Assembly (NCBI RefSeq): GCF_002920615.1
Contig: NZ_PQSU01000035.1
Coordinates: 27,305 to 91,304 of the forward strand
Origin: Streptomyces sp. Ru62
GTDB lineage: Bacteria > Actinomycetota > Actinomycetes > Streptomycetales > Streptomycetaceae
Length of the DNA stretch: 64,000 nt
Direction: 5' to 3'
Part shown: in pieces, positions 28,309 through 37,027 of the stretch
Numbering within the stretch: position 1 is the first letter of the stretch
How the letters are laid out: each line of letters begins with the position of its first letter
Translations under genes and position numbers: made by a program
The notes under the pieces: model-generated
What the model saw: only the letters and a program-made list of their open reading frames with translations
Database searches by the model: none
What the model was told of the DNA's origin: nothing

Positions 28309-29352
28309 GTGGTCAAGAAGCACGGAAAGAAGCAGCGCGCCAAGAAGAAGGCGCAGCGCACCGGAGCCGCCTACAGCTCCGCAGCCGCCGGCACCACTCA
28401 CACCCACACCCCACTCCCCGACCTGAGCGCCCTGTCGCTCGTGCCGCACGGCAGCTGGAGGGTGCTGGATCTCGACCTCGCCGCCCGGCTGGTCGCCGCC
28501 TGCCGGGCCGGGTGCCAGTCGTGCCAGCAGACGCTGATCGCGAAGGTGGTGAAGGAGAACCGGGCGACGCTCGCCGCGCTCGCCGGGGCCGTCTACGGCG
28601 CCCTGCCCGCCGTCGGGTTCGCCGCCTCCGACCCGACCCGCCAGTGGGCGCCCGTCGCCCGCACGGCCATGCAGGCCGGGACAGGCGACGAGGCGTTCGC
28701 CGCCGTCGACGCGATGGACGATGCCGCCGCGGCTGCGCTTCTGAACGACGCGCTCGACCATTGGTCGATGGGCGACGTCGCCGTCCTGGCCGAAGCCGTC
28801 CGCACGGCCGCCGAGGACGTGCCGCGGCGCAGGCCCGCCGACCCGATGGGCGCCTTCCGGGCGGCCGGGATCGGCGTCTTCACCCTGGACGAACTGGACC
28901 TGCCCGACGGCGCCGACGCCTACCACCTGAGCGAGAACTACGGCGTGTTCGTCGGGCAGACCGCCACCCCCGACGGGCGGCCGCTGCCGATGCTCACGCT
29001 CTACCCCGAGACCGAGGGTGCCGGGATCGAGGACCTGGAGGCCCGCACCGACTGGGAGCACTGGGGTCTGCACGGCATGCCGGACGTAGACACGTCCTGG
29101 CGGCTGCGCGCGGCGATCGCCGACCGCTCCCTCCAGGGCCTGGTCCACGTCGACGACGACGGCGAGGACGACATCGAGCTGTGGCGGGCGGCGCAGGCCG
29201 TGAGCCTGCCCATGGACTGGTGGGCGCTGCTCGAACGAGCCCAGCACGTCCTGGTCGTCGGCCCCGTCAAGGAGGCCGATCAGCAGGCGCTCCAGGCCGC
29301 CGGCGACGCGGGCGAGCTGCTGGCCGTCATCGCGCGCGTGAGTTTCCGCTGA
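28309..29352 (+). CDS. Hypothetical protein, basic N terminus
   Basis: GTG 28309 follows GAGGAG. The 347-residue protein begins with a very basic stretch (VVKKHGKKQRAKKKAQRTG) followed by a Thr/His-rich patch (THTHTPLPDLS) and then helical repeats and an acidic half (VHVDDDGEDDIELW). There is a CRAGCQSCQ cluster near residue 63. I recognise the layout from Streptomyces genomes but not a function; the basic head suggests nucleic-acid contact. Its stop overlaps the next start as TGATG. Confidence 0.7.
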   Translation: MVKKHGKKQRAKKKAQRTGAAYSSAAAGTTHTHTPLPDLSALSLVPHGSWRVLDLDLAARLVAACRAGCQSCQQTLIAKVVKENRATLAALAGAVYGALPAVGFAASDPTRQWAPVARTAMQAGTGDEAFAAVDAMDDAAAAALLNDALDHWSMGDVAVLAEAVRTAAEDVPRRRPADPMGAFRAAGIGVFTLDELDLPDGADAYHLSENYGVFVGQTATPDGRPLPMLTLYPETEGAGIEDLEARTDWEHWGLHGMPDVDTSWRLRAAIADRSLQGLVHVDDDGEDDIELWRAAQAVSLPMDWWALLERAQHVLVVGPVKEADQQALQAAGDAGELLAVIARVSFR

Positions 29353-29561
29353 TGGCCGCCCGTGCCCGCCGCGAACGGACCCTGCGCACGTACCTGCCCG
29401 GCATCGCGGACGTACGGATCTGCGGCGACGAGGCGACCGTCAAGGCCGTCCTCGAAGCCCTGGGCAGCGTCTTCCGCACCACCAGCGCCCGGGAGTACGA
29501 CAACGGCCAGCGCGCCTACCTCCAGCTCGACACCGGCTGCACCGATCCCGACTCGGACTGA
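29352..29561 (+). CDS. Small hypothetical protein
   Basis: The 69-residue product starts at an ATG overlapping the previous stop, so it is translationally coupled to the 28309 gene. It has a basic start and a compact alpha/beta pattern (VRICGDEATVKAVLEALGSVF). Family unknown. The coupling and shared direction suggest it works with the upstream protein. Confidence 0.6.
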   Translation: MAARARRERTLRTYLPGIADVRICGDEATVKAVLEALGSVFRTTSAREYDNGQRAYLQLDTGCTDPDSD

Positions 29562-29694
29562 GCGCCCCTCACCTCCGGTCGGAACACAGGAACTTGTCCA
29601 GGCGAGAGGCACACAGCCCCGGTGCCGTTCGGCGCGCACCCCCCTGCACCACGGGAGCGCTGTCCGCGCCGGGCGGTGCCGGGGGAGCGGGGGT

Positions 29695-29718
29695 CTGGGG
29701 GGCGGCGAAGCCCCCCAG
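29695..29718. terminator. Hairpin between two small operon parts
   Basis: CTGGGGGG (29695-29702) and CCCCCCAG (29711-29718) pair around an eight-base loop in a G-rich context. The type is common in Streptomyces intergenic regions and may end the 28309-29561 transcript. Confidence 0.5.
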
Positions 29719-29760
29719 CAGCCACCGGTCCCAGCCCGGGCATCCCGAGGAGACCCGCAG

Positions 29761-30312
29761 ATGCACCAGGAAGCCAATCCCCCCGCCTCGCAGGCGGAGA
29801 CCTGCGCCGACGGCGTGGTCTGGCTCCGCCCCGAGTACCAGGGCCGCCAGAGCGAGCTGGTCACCCTGGCCGACGGTGCCCGGCTCGTCGGCGTCAGCCG
29901 GTCCGCGATCTCGAACTGGCAGGCACGGCACGCGAACTTCCCCGCACTCGTGCTGCTCACCGGGTCGCTGAACAAGAGGACCAAGTGGGTCGTCGCCGCC
30001 GAGCTGGTCAGCTTCGCACGTGCCCAGCAGCAGAGGAGGAATGGCCCCCGGACCGGCCGCCGGCGCCCGCAGCGCCCGGGCGCCCAGATTGCGGCGGAAC
30101 AGACGGCGCACTACGAGGAGGTGCTTCGCACGTTGACTGAGCGGGAGCAGCGCCAGGTCAAGGCCCTGGCCCGCACCCGGGCCGCCAAGCGGGCGGCAGG
30201 CCAGAAGCTCACCCGGGCCCGGGCCCGGCTCACCGCCGAGATCGAGGCCGTCGCCCGGCTCGGCACCGCACAACACCATGACACGACCACCGAGAAGGAG
30301 CCCCGACCGTGA
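29761..30312 (+). CDS. DNA-binding HTH protein
   Basis: A 183-residue protein with a winged-helix or MerR-like HTH around residues 34-63 (LADGARLVGVSRSAISNWQ) and a strongly basic, helical C-terminal half (QVKALARTRAAKRAAGQKLTR). The ATG follows GAGGAG. It ends by overlapping the next start (GTGA), coupling it to the exonuclease gene. It may direct that enzyme to DNA or regulate the operon; which of these is not visible. Confidence 0.65.
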   Translation: MHQEANPPASQAETCADGVVWLRPEYQGRQSELVTLADGARLVGVSRSAISNWQARHANFPALVLLTGSLNKRTKWVVAAELVSFARAQQQRRNGPRTGRRRPQRPGAQIAAEQTAHYEEVLRTLTEREQRQVKALARTRAAKRAAGQKLTRARARLTAEIEAVARLGTAQHHDTTTEKEPRP

Positions 30313-31838
30313 CGGATACGACCACCGAGACCACGGCCGCCGACGCCGGCGCGACCGCCGCGGCGATCCCCCCGCAGGAGCCCCACGTGCCGGAGGCCCT
30401 GGGAGCCACCCGGCTCGCGCTGCTGCTGGCCGACCACACCGGCGAGCCGGTCACCCCTGAGGACGTCGCTGTCCTCATCGACCAGGAGGCGCTGGTGGCC
30501 TGCGACTCGTACAAAGGCTGGCCGATGTACTCCACGACGGCCGCGCGCGAACTCGACGTCGACCTGGTGCGGTCGGTCGTCAAGGAGCGGCTGGCGTGGG
30601 AGAAGGCGAGCCTGCCCCGGGCCGCGGCCGCCGAACGGATCGGCTGGCACTGGAGCGACCTGGTGCGGATGGGCAAGGAGGGCCGGATCACCATCGGTCG
30701 CGGAGATCGGTACCTGATCACCGACCTGGACGCGATGGCCGCTGAGGCCGACGGCGAGCAGTACGTCACCGCGCAGGTCGCGGCCACGGACGTGCTGGAG
30801 ATCCGGGCGAGCGACTGGAAGTACGTCGAGGCCGCCGGGTGGATCCGGCCGGCGGACGTGTATGAGAAGGAGGTGGGGCGGCACCGTACGGTCACCGTTT
30901 CCCTCTATCGGCTGGGCGACGTCCGAGCGCTGCGGGACCTGCCCGGCGTCGACTGGGATGCCGTCCGGGGCCTGCCGAAGGGGGCGCCGTCCCCGCTGCG
31001 CGAGTACGCCAGGCTGGCCCCGACCCGGGCGGCCGCCGTCCGCGGCCTCGCCCAGTGTCTCGCCGACCGGCACGGCGTGACCGTCTGGGCCTGGAACAGC
31101 CCGTACTCCGGCCGCTGGGAGCTGGACTGGGAACGGGTCGAGGACTCGCCCACCGAGGCCACCGTGCGCCAGGAGCTGGCCGAGGACCCGGTTGCGGGCG
31201 CATACGCGGGCGAGATCGAGCTGTGCCCGGCGTGGGGTGAGATCACCCGGGAGGCGCGGCAGCTGCTGGAGCCGGACCGTGCGGTCGTGCTCGATACCGA
31301 GACCACAAAGCTTTACGGCCGCACCGTCGAGATCGCCGTGATCGACGCGGCCACCGGCAAGACGCTGATGGACACCCTGGTCAACCCCGGGGACGCCGAG
31401 ATCAGTGACGGGGCTCGCTGGGTGCACGGCATCACGGACGAGATGGTTGCCGACAAGCGGCCGTTCGAGAAGGTGCTCCCCCAGCTCCGCAAAGTCACCA
31501 AGGGGCGGACGATCCTCGCCTACAACGCGGAGTTCGACCGGACCGTGGTCCTGGGCGACGTCGCCCGGGCCGGGATGAAGCCGATGCACCTGGAGCCCGT
31601 GGACAACTGGTACTGCCTGATGCAGGCGTACGCCGACTGGATCGGCTCCCGCAGGTGGCTCCGACTCGGCGGCAGCCACCGAGCCGCCGGCGACTGCGAG
31701 TCGGCCCGTCAGGTACTGATCAAGATGTCGCAGGGCCGGGGTACGGCGTTCACCCCGGCGCCGCCCGCACCGGGTGACCCGGTCAGTGGGCCGCCGCCGG
31801 GGACGATCCTGGCCGCGACCGCCGTGCCGACCACCTGA
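30309..31838 (+). CDS. DEDDh 3'-5' exonuclease with HTH domain
   Basis: The 509-residue protein ends in a DnaQ-like exonuclease domain. Its motifs are VLDTETT near residue 328, WVHGITDEMV, AYNAEFDRTVV near 404-414, and HRAAGDCESAR near 457, giving the full DEDDh set. The first 300 residues contain HTH-like stretches (AAERIGWHWSDLVRMGKEGRI) that may bind DNA. It would trim single strands or 3' ends, plausibly in plasmid replication or transfer processing. It is coupled to the DNA-binding gene upstream and followed by a strong hairpin. Confidence 0.8.
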   Translation: MTDTTTETTAADAGATAAAIPPQEPHVPEALGATRLALLLADHTGEPVTPEDVAVLIDQEALVACDSYKGWPMYSTTAARELDVDLVRSVVKERLAWEKASLPRAAAAERIGWHWSDLVRMGKEGRITIGRGDRYLITDLDAMAAEADGEQYVTAQVAATDVLEIRASDWKYVEAAGWIRPADVYEKEVGRHRTVTVSLYRLGDVRALRDLPGVDWDAVRGLPKGAPSPLREYARLAPTRAAAVRGLAQCLADRHGVTVWAWNSPYSGRWELDWERVEDSPTEATVRQELAEDPVAGAYAGEIELCPAWGEITREARQLLEPDRAVVLDTETTKLYGRTVEIAVIDAATGKTLMDTLVNPGDAEISDGARWVHGITDEMVADKRPFEKVLPQLRKVTKGRTILAYNAEFDRTVVLGDVARAGMKPMHLEPVDNWYCLMQAYADWIGSRRWLRLGGSHRAAGDCESARQVLIKMSQGRGTAFTPAPPAPGDPVSGPPPGTILAATAVPTT

Positions 31839-31876
31839 CACACCGAGCGTCCGCCGGGATGCGGACACTCGACTTA

Positions 31877-31909
31877 CAGACTGCCGGAGTCTCGTACTCC
31901 GGCAGTCTG
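31877..31909. terminator. Perfect hairpin, member of the dispersed repeat family
   Basis: CAGACTGCCGGAGT (31877-31890) and ACTCCGGCAGTCTG (31896-31909) form a perfect 14-bp stem with a five-base loop, followed by TGTTT. It probably terminates the exonuclease transcript and shares words with the elements near 36.1, 37.5, 39.3, 42.9, 51.0 and 54.6 kb. Confidence 0.75.
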
Positions 31910-32001
31910 TGTTTGGGCCCCGCCCCAGTCCAGATTGCCGCGGAGGAGCGCCGTGAGTCGGAGCGGCAGCGCGGTGAGGAGGCCCGGCCACCGACTCCGG
32001 A

Positions 32002-32277
32002 CTAGGTGGTCTTTACGGCGGTGCAGACCCATTCGCCGGGGCTCATGTCACCGCTCAGCTTGTCCCAGTCGTGCAGCGGTCGGAAACCTTCGACGCGGAC
32101 GTCCTGAGGTTCGCCGCTCAAGTGGCGGACTCTGGCCCAGCCCTTGGCTACGACTGTGGGGAGCCGGTTGGGGCGGGTCCCGTACACGGTGACACGTCGG
32201 GAGACGAAGCCGGACTTGGTCCAGGTGGCAGGGACGGAGATCTGGTACGAGTCGTATTCGGGCTGTGGGATGTCCAT
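32002..32277 (-). CDS. Hypothetical protein, start uncertain
   Basis: From ATG 32277 the frame has good third-position GC and encodes 91 residues (MDIPQPEYDSYQISVPATW... WVCTAVKTT). Upstream in the same frame the codon bias collapses and no ribosome site precedes the ATG, so the gene may be cut at its 5' end or use another start. No motif is recognised; an extracellular domain that lost its signal sequence is one possibility. Confidence 0.45.
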   Translation of the reverse strand: MDIPQPEYDSYQISVPATWTKSGFVSRRVTVYGTRPNRLPTVVAKGWARVRHLSGEPQDVRVEGFRPLHDWDKLSGDMSPGEWVCTAVKTT

Positions 32278-32341
32278 GCAGGTCAGGGTGACATCGGAGG
32301 GGTGGTGTGTTGGCGGGTTTCGGGGACTTCGGTGAACCCTC

Positions 32342-32370
32342 TTGTAACTTCGCTGTACGTACAGCATAGT
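32342..32370 (+). promoter_or_regulatory. Promoter with palindromic operator in the spacer
   Basis: TTGTAA (32342-32347) and CATAGT (32365-32370) are 17 bases apart. The spacer holds the 14-bp perfect palindrome GCTGTACGTACAGC (32352-32365). A repressor bound there would cover the promoter of the 32490 gene. Confidence 0.45.
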
Positions 32371-32489
32371 TGTCCATGTCGAGAGGGAGGGCAACCCGAT
32401 CAGCACCGCCGCCGCAGCCACCGAGGCCAAGGTCACCGGCGCCGCCCTCTGAACCCTCTCGCCACCGCGACACCACAAGGGAGATCGCC

Positions 32490-33059
32490 ATGAGCTACAC
32501 CACGACCAGCTACGGCACCTGGTGCAACCGCGTCAGTCCCTACTCCACCAGCCCCGACTCCGACCTCGGCGACTACATCGGCGGCGCCGACAGCGCCTGG
32601 CTGGAGCGCGTGCAGGCCTCCGGAGCCCTCGGCGAGATGGAGCACGCCTACCGGGCCGCGATCGAGGCCGCGCTGCCGCCCAGCGTCAGCCTGTGCGGTG
32701 ACGAGTTCATCGGCCCCGCCTACCCGGAGGACGACGAGTTCGACGGCTACCCGACGGACGACTACGGGAGCCTGGACTTCAAGGCGATGGTGGAGGACAT
32801 CAGCCTTGAGGAGATCGTCGAACGGTACGACCCGATGACGCTTGAGGAGATCGGCCGCTGGGAGATGGAGTCCAAGGCGAAGGAGCCCGCCAAGGTCGCG
32901 GCCGCGGCGATGTCCCGGGCCGGTCTGAAGCCGTACACGTACCTGCCGCACCCGGAGTCCGGCCGGCCGCAGGCCATCTACCTCAAGGGCGACGTCCGTG
33001 AGGCCCTGGCGAAGAGGCCCGGCCGCGGCAAGCGCACCGACCTGAAGGACGCCGAGTGA
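32490..33059 (+). CDS. Hypothetical acidic protein
   Basis: ATG 32490 follows AAGGGAG. The 189-residue product is acidic (PEDDEFDGYPTDDYGSLDFK) with a more basic end (GRGKRTDLKDAE). No membrane segment or catalytic motif is seen. Its stop overlaps the next start as GTGA, so it is made together with the 33056 product. Confidence 0.65.
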   Translation: MSYTTTSYGTWCNRVSPYSTSPDSDLGDYIGGADSAWLERVQASGALGEMEHAYRAAIEAALPPSVSLCGDEFIGPAYPEDDEFDGYPTDDYGSLDFKAMVEDISLEEIVERYDPMTLEEIGRWEMESKAKEPAKVAAAAMSRAGLKPYTYLPHPESGRPQAIYLKGDVREALAKRPGRGKRTDLKDAE

Positions 33060-33928
33060 CCCTGCGGCCCTCCCAACTGCCGAAGGTGCGACGGCAGACC
33101 TTGCGGTTCCTGAACGACCCGCAGTCCGCTCTCCGCACGGGAACCAGCCCGGACATTCAGCCCGGGCTGGACGCCCTGGCTTCCGCCCTTGAAGTGGGGG
33201 AGCTGTTCTGGGTCCAGCAGGACATGGCCGCCCTGGCGATGAGCGCCGGCGAGCAGCTCGCAGCGGCACGGTGGGCCACCGCCGACCGGCCTGCCCCCTG
33301 CGGGCTGCTGTACTGGCAGAACGGCATCGGTCACATCGACGGCTACGGCGTGCAGATCCCGGTGGAGGCCTGTGCCTGGGGACCCCATCAGGGGGAGATG
33401 ATGCTGTGGCTGCTCATGTCCAGGGATCGGATGGTCAGCGAGACGAAGGCCGCCCCGTTCACGCTGGTCACTGAGGAGATCCCGCCGCTGATGCCGGTCT
33501 ACGGGTCAACCCTGCCGGTCGGTGACGAGCCGGTGTCTCTGGCTGATCTCGACTCGCAGCTTCCGCAGCCGGTCGTGGCGGCTCTCGCGTCGGCGTGGCT
33601 GCTCATGCAGCAGCCGCTGCTGATCGACCGGACTCGGGAGCGTGCCGACAAGCCGACCGCCCGCGCGTACGCCCGGGATGGTCTTCCCGCGCCGGAGGTG
33701 ACCGTCGTCGATCTGCGTCGCCAGTACACCCCGCAGGACCAGGACCCGGGCGATGGGGAGGGCAGCCGGCACTACCGGTACCGGTGGGTGGTGTCTGGGC
33801 ACTGGCGCAACCAGGCGTACGGGCCGGAGCGGTCGCTGCGTCGGCAGACGTGGATCCCGGCTTATGTAAAGGGTCCGGATGGGGCGCCGCTGTTGTCGAC
33901 GGAGAAGGTCAACGTGTGGCGTCGTTGA
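33056..33928 (+). CDS. Hypothetical protein
   Basis: A 290-residue protein translated from a GTG overlapping the previous stop. Its end (HYRYRWVVSGHWRNQAYGP...WIPAYVKGPDGAPLLSTEKV) resembles a conserved actinobacterial plasmid/phage protein I cannot name. The pattern of alternating basic and aromatic residues there suggests a small beta domain. A short 165-base gap without signals separates it from the next gene. Confidence 0.65.
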   Translation: MTLRPSQLPKVRRQTLRFLNDPQSALRTGTSPDIQPGLDALASALEVGELFWVQQDMAALAMSAGEQLAAARWATADRPAPCGLLYWQNGIGHIDGYGVQIPVEACAWGPHQGEMMLWLLMSRDRMVSETKAAPFTLVTEEIPPLMPVYGSTLPVGDEPVSLADLDSQLPQPVVAALASAWLLMQQPLLIDRTRERADKPTARAYARDGLPAPEVTVVDLRRQYTPQDQDPGDGEGSRHYRYRWVVSGHWRNQAYGPERSLRRQTWIPAYVKGPDGAPLLSTEKVNVWRR

Positions 33929-34093
33929 GGCGGCGCCTGTCCCTGAGAATGGTGGGGGCGGGCGCCGCGGTGCGCGCGTCCGTCCCGTCACGACGGGGGA
34001 TGCGTGACGGGGCGGGCGTCTTGAGTTTGGCACGCCGGTTGACAACGGCGCCCGGGCGCGCGGTCAGGTCTGTCGTAGGCAGTAGCTTCTGGA

Positions 34094-34702
34094 TCAGCTA
34101 CCGCCCACGGCCCAACTGCCGTCCTGCGGCACTCCGAAGCTGAGCTTCCAGGGTTTGTGACCGGGGGCAGTGCACAGCACCCAGAGCCGGATGGGAGCGT
34201 TGCCGTGGTCCTCGCGCCAGCGCCGGTCCCCGTCCACGCCCTCGTACCAGGACGGCTTCAAGGACGGTTCGACGGCCAGCCGCCGACGGTTCCCGGGCTG
34301 AAGGGGGAACGCCGGCACCGTACGGCCCGTCTCGTCGGCTCCGTCGGTACGGGGGCGGAAACGGTACGGCCCCCAGATGATCGCTGCTCTCTGCTCGCGC
34401 GTCGGCCCGCCGGCCAGGTCGGGGGCAATGGAGCGGTCGAAATCGTCCCGCATCTCCAGTCCCACGGCGAGTTCACCGAGAGCGGCCGGGGAGTCAAACC
34501 GGACGTACAGCGCAGGGAACGGCTCTGTCTCCAACTTGATCCGGAGTTGGGGCGTCAGTTCCCTGTGCCAGCGATCCCGTTCGATCTGTGCAACAGAGGT
34601 CGCCGTGTCGTTCGCCTTGCTGGAGGCTTTCCACGCACCCCACGCGGCGAGGCCGCTGAACAACGCTGAAGCTGCGGCTATGGACGTATCCACGATGCTC
34701 AT
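34094..34702 (-). CDS. Membrane-anchored hypothetical protein
   Basis: From ATG 34702 the 202-residue protein has one N-terminal hydrophobic segment (SIAAASALFSGLAAWGAW), a short helical linker and a soluble beta-rich domain. This signal-anchor plus soluble-domain design is common in Streptomyces hypotheticals. The ribosome site is weak. It is single, minus-strand, and convergent with its left neighbour. Function unknown. Confidence 0.6.
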   Translation of the reverse strand: MSIVDTSIAAASALFSGLAAWGAWKASSKANDTATSVAQIERDRWHRELTPQLRIKLETEPFPALYVRFDSPAALGELAVGLEMRDDFDRSIAPDLAGGPTREQRAAIIWGPYRFRPRTDGADETGRTVPAFPLQPGNRRRLAVEPSLKPSWYEGVDGDRRWREDHGNAPIRLWVLCTAPGHKPWKLSFGVPQDGSWAVGGS

Positions 34703-34781
34703 GCCGGACTCTAGCCCGAACGCCGTACCCGTCCGGCACCCTCCGGTCGCGAGGAGCCCCACGGAGGCTTAGACCGGACTC

Positions 34782-34967
34782 ATGAGTGAAGGCAGCGGGA
34801 AGGCATACCACCCCGGTGAGATCGTTCCCGGGTCCGGGATCAATGAGTGTGACTGTGGGCAGCAGCACCAATGGAACACCGATGTGAAGGGCCACCGGTT
34901 CCCCCCGCTGAACGGCGAGTGCAGTGGCAGCGGCTGGAAGCTGAAGGCCGCCAGCCACCCCAGCTGA
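34782..34967 (+). CDS. YjzC-like small protein
   Basis: The 61-residue product has the pattern PGEIVPGSGINECDCGQQHQ ... KGHRFPP, resembling the YjzC family of very small proteins, with a CxC and a later Cys that could bind metal. GGAGG lies somewhat far upstream of the ATG. It sits 16 bases before the ligase gene and may share its transcript. Function is unknown for the family. Confidence 0.5.
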   Translation: MSEGSGKAYHPGEIVPGSGINECDCGQQHQWNTDVKGHRFPPLNGECSGSGWKLKAASHPS

Positions 34968-34983
34968 CCGGGCGGGTCGAGAG

Positions 34984-36000
34984 ATGGTGCTCCGCCCGCC
35001 AGTGGAACCCATGCTGGCCCAGGCCCGTGATGACCTGCCTCCGCCCTCCGCGCTCCCTGGTGACCTCGTATTCCAGCCGAAGTGGGACGGCTACAGGGCG
35101 GTCCTTTTCACTCCCTGCCCGGCACCCGGGCCTGTGCTGCTCCAGTCCCGACGGGGCAACCTGGTGCAGTCCCGGTTCCCGGATCTGGTGCGCGCGGCCT
35201 GGACCCTGCCCGACGGCCTGGTCCTCGATGGCGAGCTTCTGGTCTGGTCGGGTGGCCAGCTCTCCTTCGAGGCACTCCAGCGAAGGGCGGCCTCAAGCGG
35301 CCGGACCGCGGCCCGGCTCGCCGAGGAGATGCCAGCCCACTTCATCGTCTTCGACGCCTGCCAGATCGACGGCCAGGAGCTACTGCACACGCCCTACAGC
35401 GAGCGTCGCGCCCGCCTGGAAGCGGTGTTCAGCGAGTGCCGCCTGACCGATCCGTGGAGGCTCTGTCCCGAGACGACCGACGTCAGCCTCGCCCAGGAGT
35501 GGTTCACCGACTGGACAGAGGTCCCCGGCATTGAAGGCCTGGTGATCCGGGGCAGCCAGCAGCGGTACCTGCCCGGAGCCCGCGCGCTCATCAAGGTCCG
35601 CAGAAGGAACACGACCGAGGCCGTCGTCGGCGCCATCACCGGTACGCTGCACCGCCCCCAGACGCTCGTACTGGGCCGGTTCGATCAGGCCGCAGCCTTG
35701 CGTCCCGTCGGACGGAGTGCCCCCTTGCGCCCCGACGCCGCCCGCCAGCTGGCCGAGCAGCTGTCACCGGCCCGGCAGGGCCACCCGTGGGAGGGCGTGC
35801 GATTCACCAGCTCATGGGGCTCACGCACACCGCTCGACGTCGTACTCGTCGCCCCGGACCTCGTCGCCGAGATCGTGGTCGACACGGCTCAGGAGCGTGG
35901 GGCATGGCGACATCCCGTGCGTTTCTCCCGGCTGCGTATGGACGTCGCCCCGGCGGACGTGCCGCCCTTCGGTGCGGGTGCCGCGCCGTCCACCGAGTAG
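34984..36000 (+). CDS. ATP-dependent DNA ligase
   Basis: A 338-residue ligase close to the LigC type. The adenylation motif is FQPKWDGYRA with catalytic Lys33. Motif III-like DGELLVW, motif IV GIEGLVIRG and motif V ALIKVRRR are present in order, followed by an OB-fold part. It would seal nicks using ATP and could act in plasmid replication, repair or establishment after transfer. It is not linked to a Ku or polymerase gene here, so a complete end-joining set is not visible. Confidence 0.85.
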   Translation: MVLRPPVEPMLAQARDDLPPPSALPGDLVFQPKWDGYRAVLFTPCPAPGPVLLQSRRGNLVQSRFPDLVRAAWTLPDGLVLDGELLVWSGGQLSFEALQRRAASSGRTAARLAEEMPAHFIVFDACQIDGQELLHTPYSERRARLEAVFSECRLTDPWRLCPETTDVSLAQEWFTDWTEVPGIEGLVIRGSQQRYLPGARALIKVRRRNTTEAVVGAITGTLHRPQTLVLGRFDQAAALRPVGRSAPLRPDAARQLAEQLSPARQGHPWEGVRFTSSWGSRTPLDVVLVAPDLVAEIVVDTAQERGAWRHPVRFSRLRMDVAPADVPPFGAGAAPSTE

Positions 36001-36143
36001 GCCGGGCGCCCGAGCCCGCCGCTGCGCAGGAGATCCACGCGATGCGAGCTGCGGTTACAGCGAGGCCCCGGTCGCCGATCCACTTGGTCTCGTGGCACGC
36101 CACGCGGTCGATAGGGGTTCGTGTACGACGCGGCGCCGGTCGA

Positions 36144-36197
36144 CTGCCAGACTTCCGGAGTCGCGGACTTCGGGGATACCGGAGTCGCAGAGTCACT
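36144..36197. repeat. Dispersed palindromic element upstream of parA
   Basis: Contains CAGACTTCCGGAGTC, GGACTTCGGGGA and CCGGAGTCGCAGAGTC in close order, directly upstream of the ParA-like gene. Together with copies inside and after the next gene it brackets the partition pair, which is what a centromere would look like. Confidence 0.55.
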
Positions 36198-36217
36198 GAT
36201 GCAGAAAGGAGAGGGTT

Positions 36218-37027
36218 ATGTCGAAACGGAGCAAGCGCGTCGCCGCCGGCAACAACAAGGGCGGCACGGGCAAGTCCGGCTGGGTCGCGAACGTTGCGGC
36301 CGCGCTCGCCGACGAGGGGTGCAGAGTTCTGGTCGTCGACGTGGACCCCCAGGCGAACGTCTCGCGCAGGATGGGGCGCCCCTACCGCAAAGAGAAGCCG
36401 CTCGTCACCACGGCTGAGGTCATCAAGTCGGGCGAGGTCGGGGTGGCCGCCGACGCGATCGTGCCATGCGGGTGGGGTGGCATCTACGGCCAGCGGATCG
36501 ACATCATCCCCAGCCGGTTCGACCTGGAGAACCGCATCTCCGAAGCCGCAGTGATCGGTGCCCGCGGACGCCTTGCCCGCGCACTGCAGGGCGCCGACGA
36601 CGACTACGACTTCACCTTGTTCGACTGCCAGCCCTCCCTGGGGCACCTCACGCAGGTCGCGCTGGCGGCCGCACGCTGGGCCGTGGCGGTGGTGGAGCCG
36701 GAGTACGACGGCGTCGAGGGTGCCGTGCGGTTCCGGGACTTCATCGCGGACGAGATCAACCGCACCGAGATGGGCAATCCGGACCTGACCTTCGCCGGCG
36801 CCATCCCCTCTCTGGTCGACGGCCGTCTCGCAGGGCACGCCCACCATCTCAAGTCGCTGCCGGGCATCTTCGGCGCGGACAAGGTCTGGGAGCTGATCCC
36901 GGCACGGTCGGTGGTGAAGGACGCCGCAGACGAGGCCCTGCCGCTCGCGGAGCTGGGCAGCCGGGCCACCGAGATGCGGGAGGTCTACAAGACCGCCGCC
37001 CAGCGCATGATCAAGGAGTTCTCGTGA
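36218..37027 (+). CDS. parA: ParA-family partition ATPase
   Basis: The 269-residue protein has the deviant Walker A motif KGGTGKS at residues 14-20, VLVVDVDPQAN at the A' position and FTLFDCQPSLG at the Walker B position. These define ParA/Soj ATPases that position plasmid DNA before cell division. The ATG follows AAAGGAGAG. There is no N-terminal HTH, so this is the short ParA type, usually paired with a small DNA-binding partner. The next gene, overlapping by GTGA, is that likely partner. Confidence 0.9.
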   Translation: MSKRSKRVAAGNNKGGTGKSGWVANVAAALADEGCRVLVVDVDPQANVSRRMGRPYRKEKPLVTTAEVIKSGEVGVAADAIVPCGWGGIYGQRIDIIPSRFDLENRISEAAVIGARGRLARALQGADDDYDFTLFDCQPSLGHLTQVALAAARWAVAVVEPEYDGVEGAVRFRDFIADEINRTEMGNPDLTFAGAIPSLVDGRLAGHAHHLKSLPGIFGADKVWELIPARSVVKDAADEALPLAELGSRATEMREVYKTAAQRMIKEFS

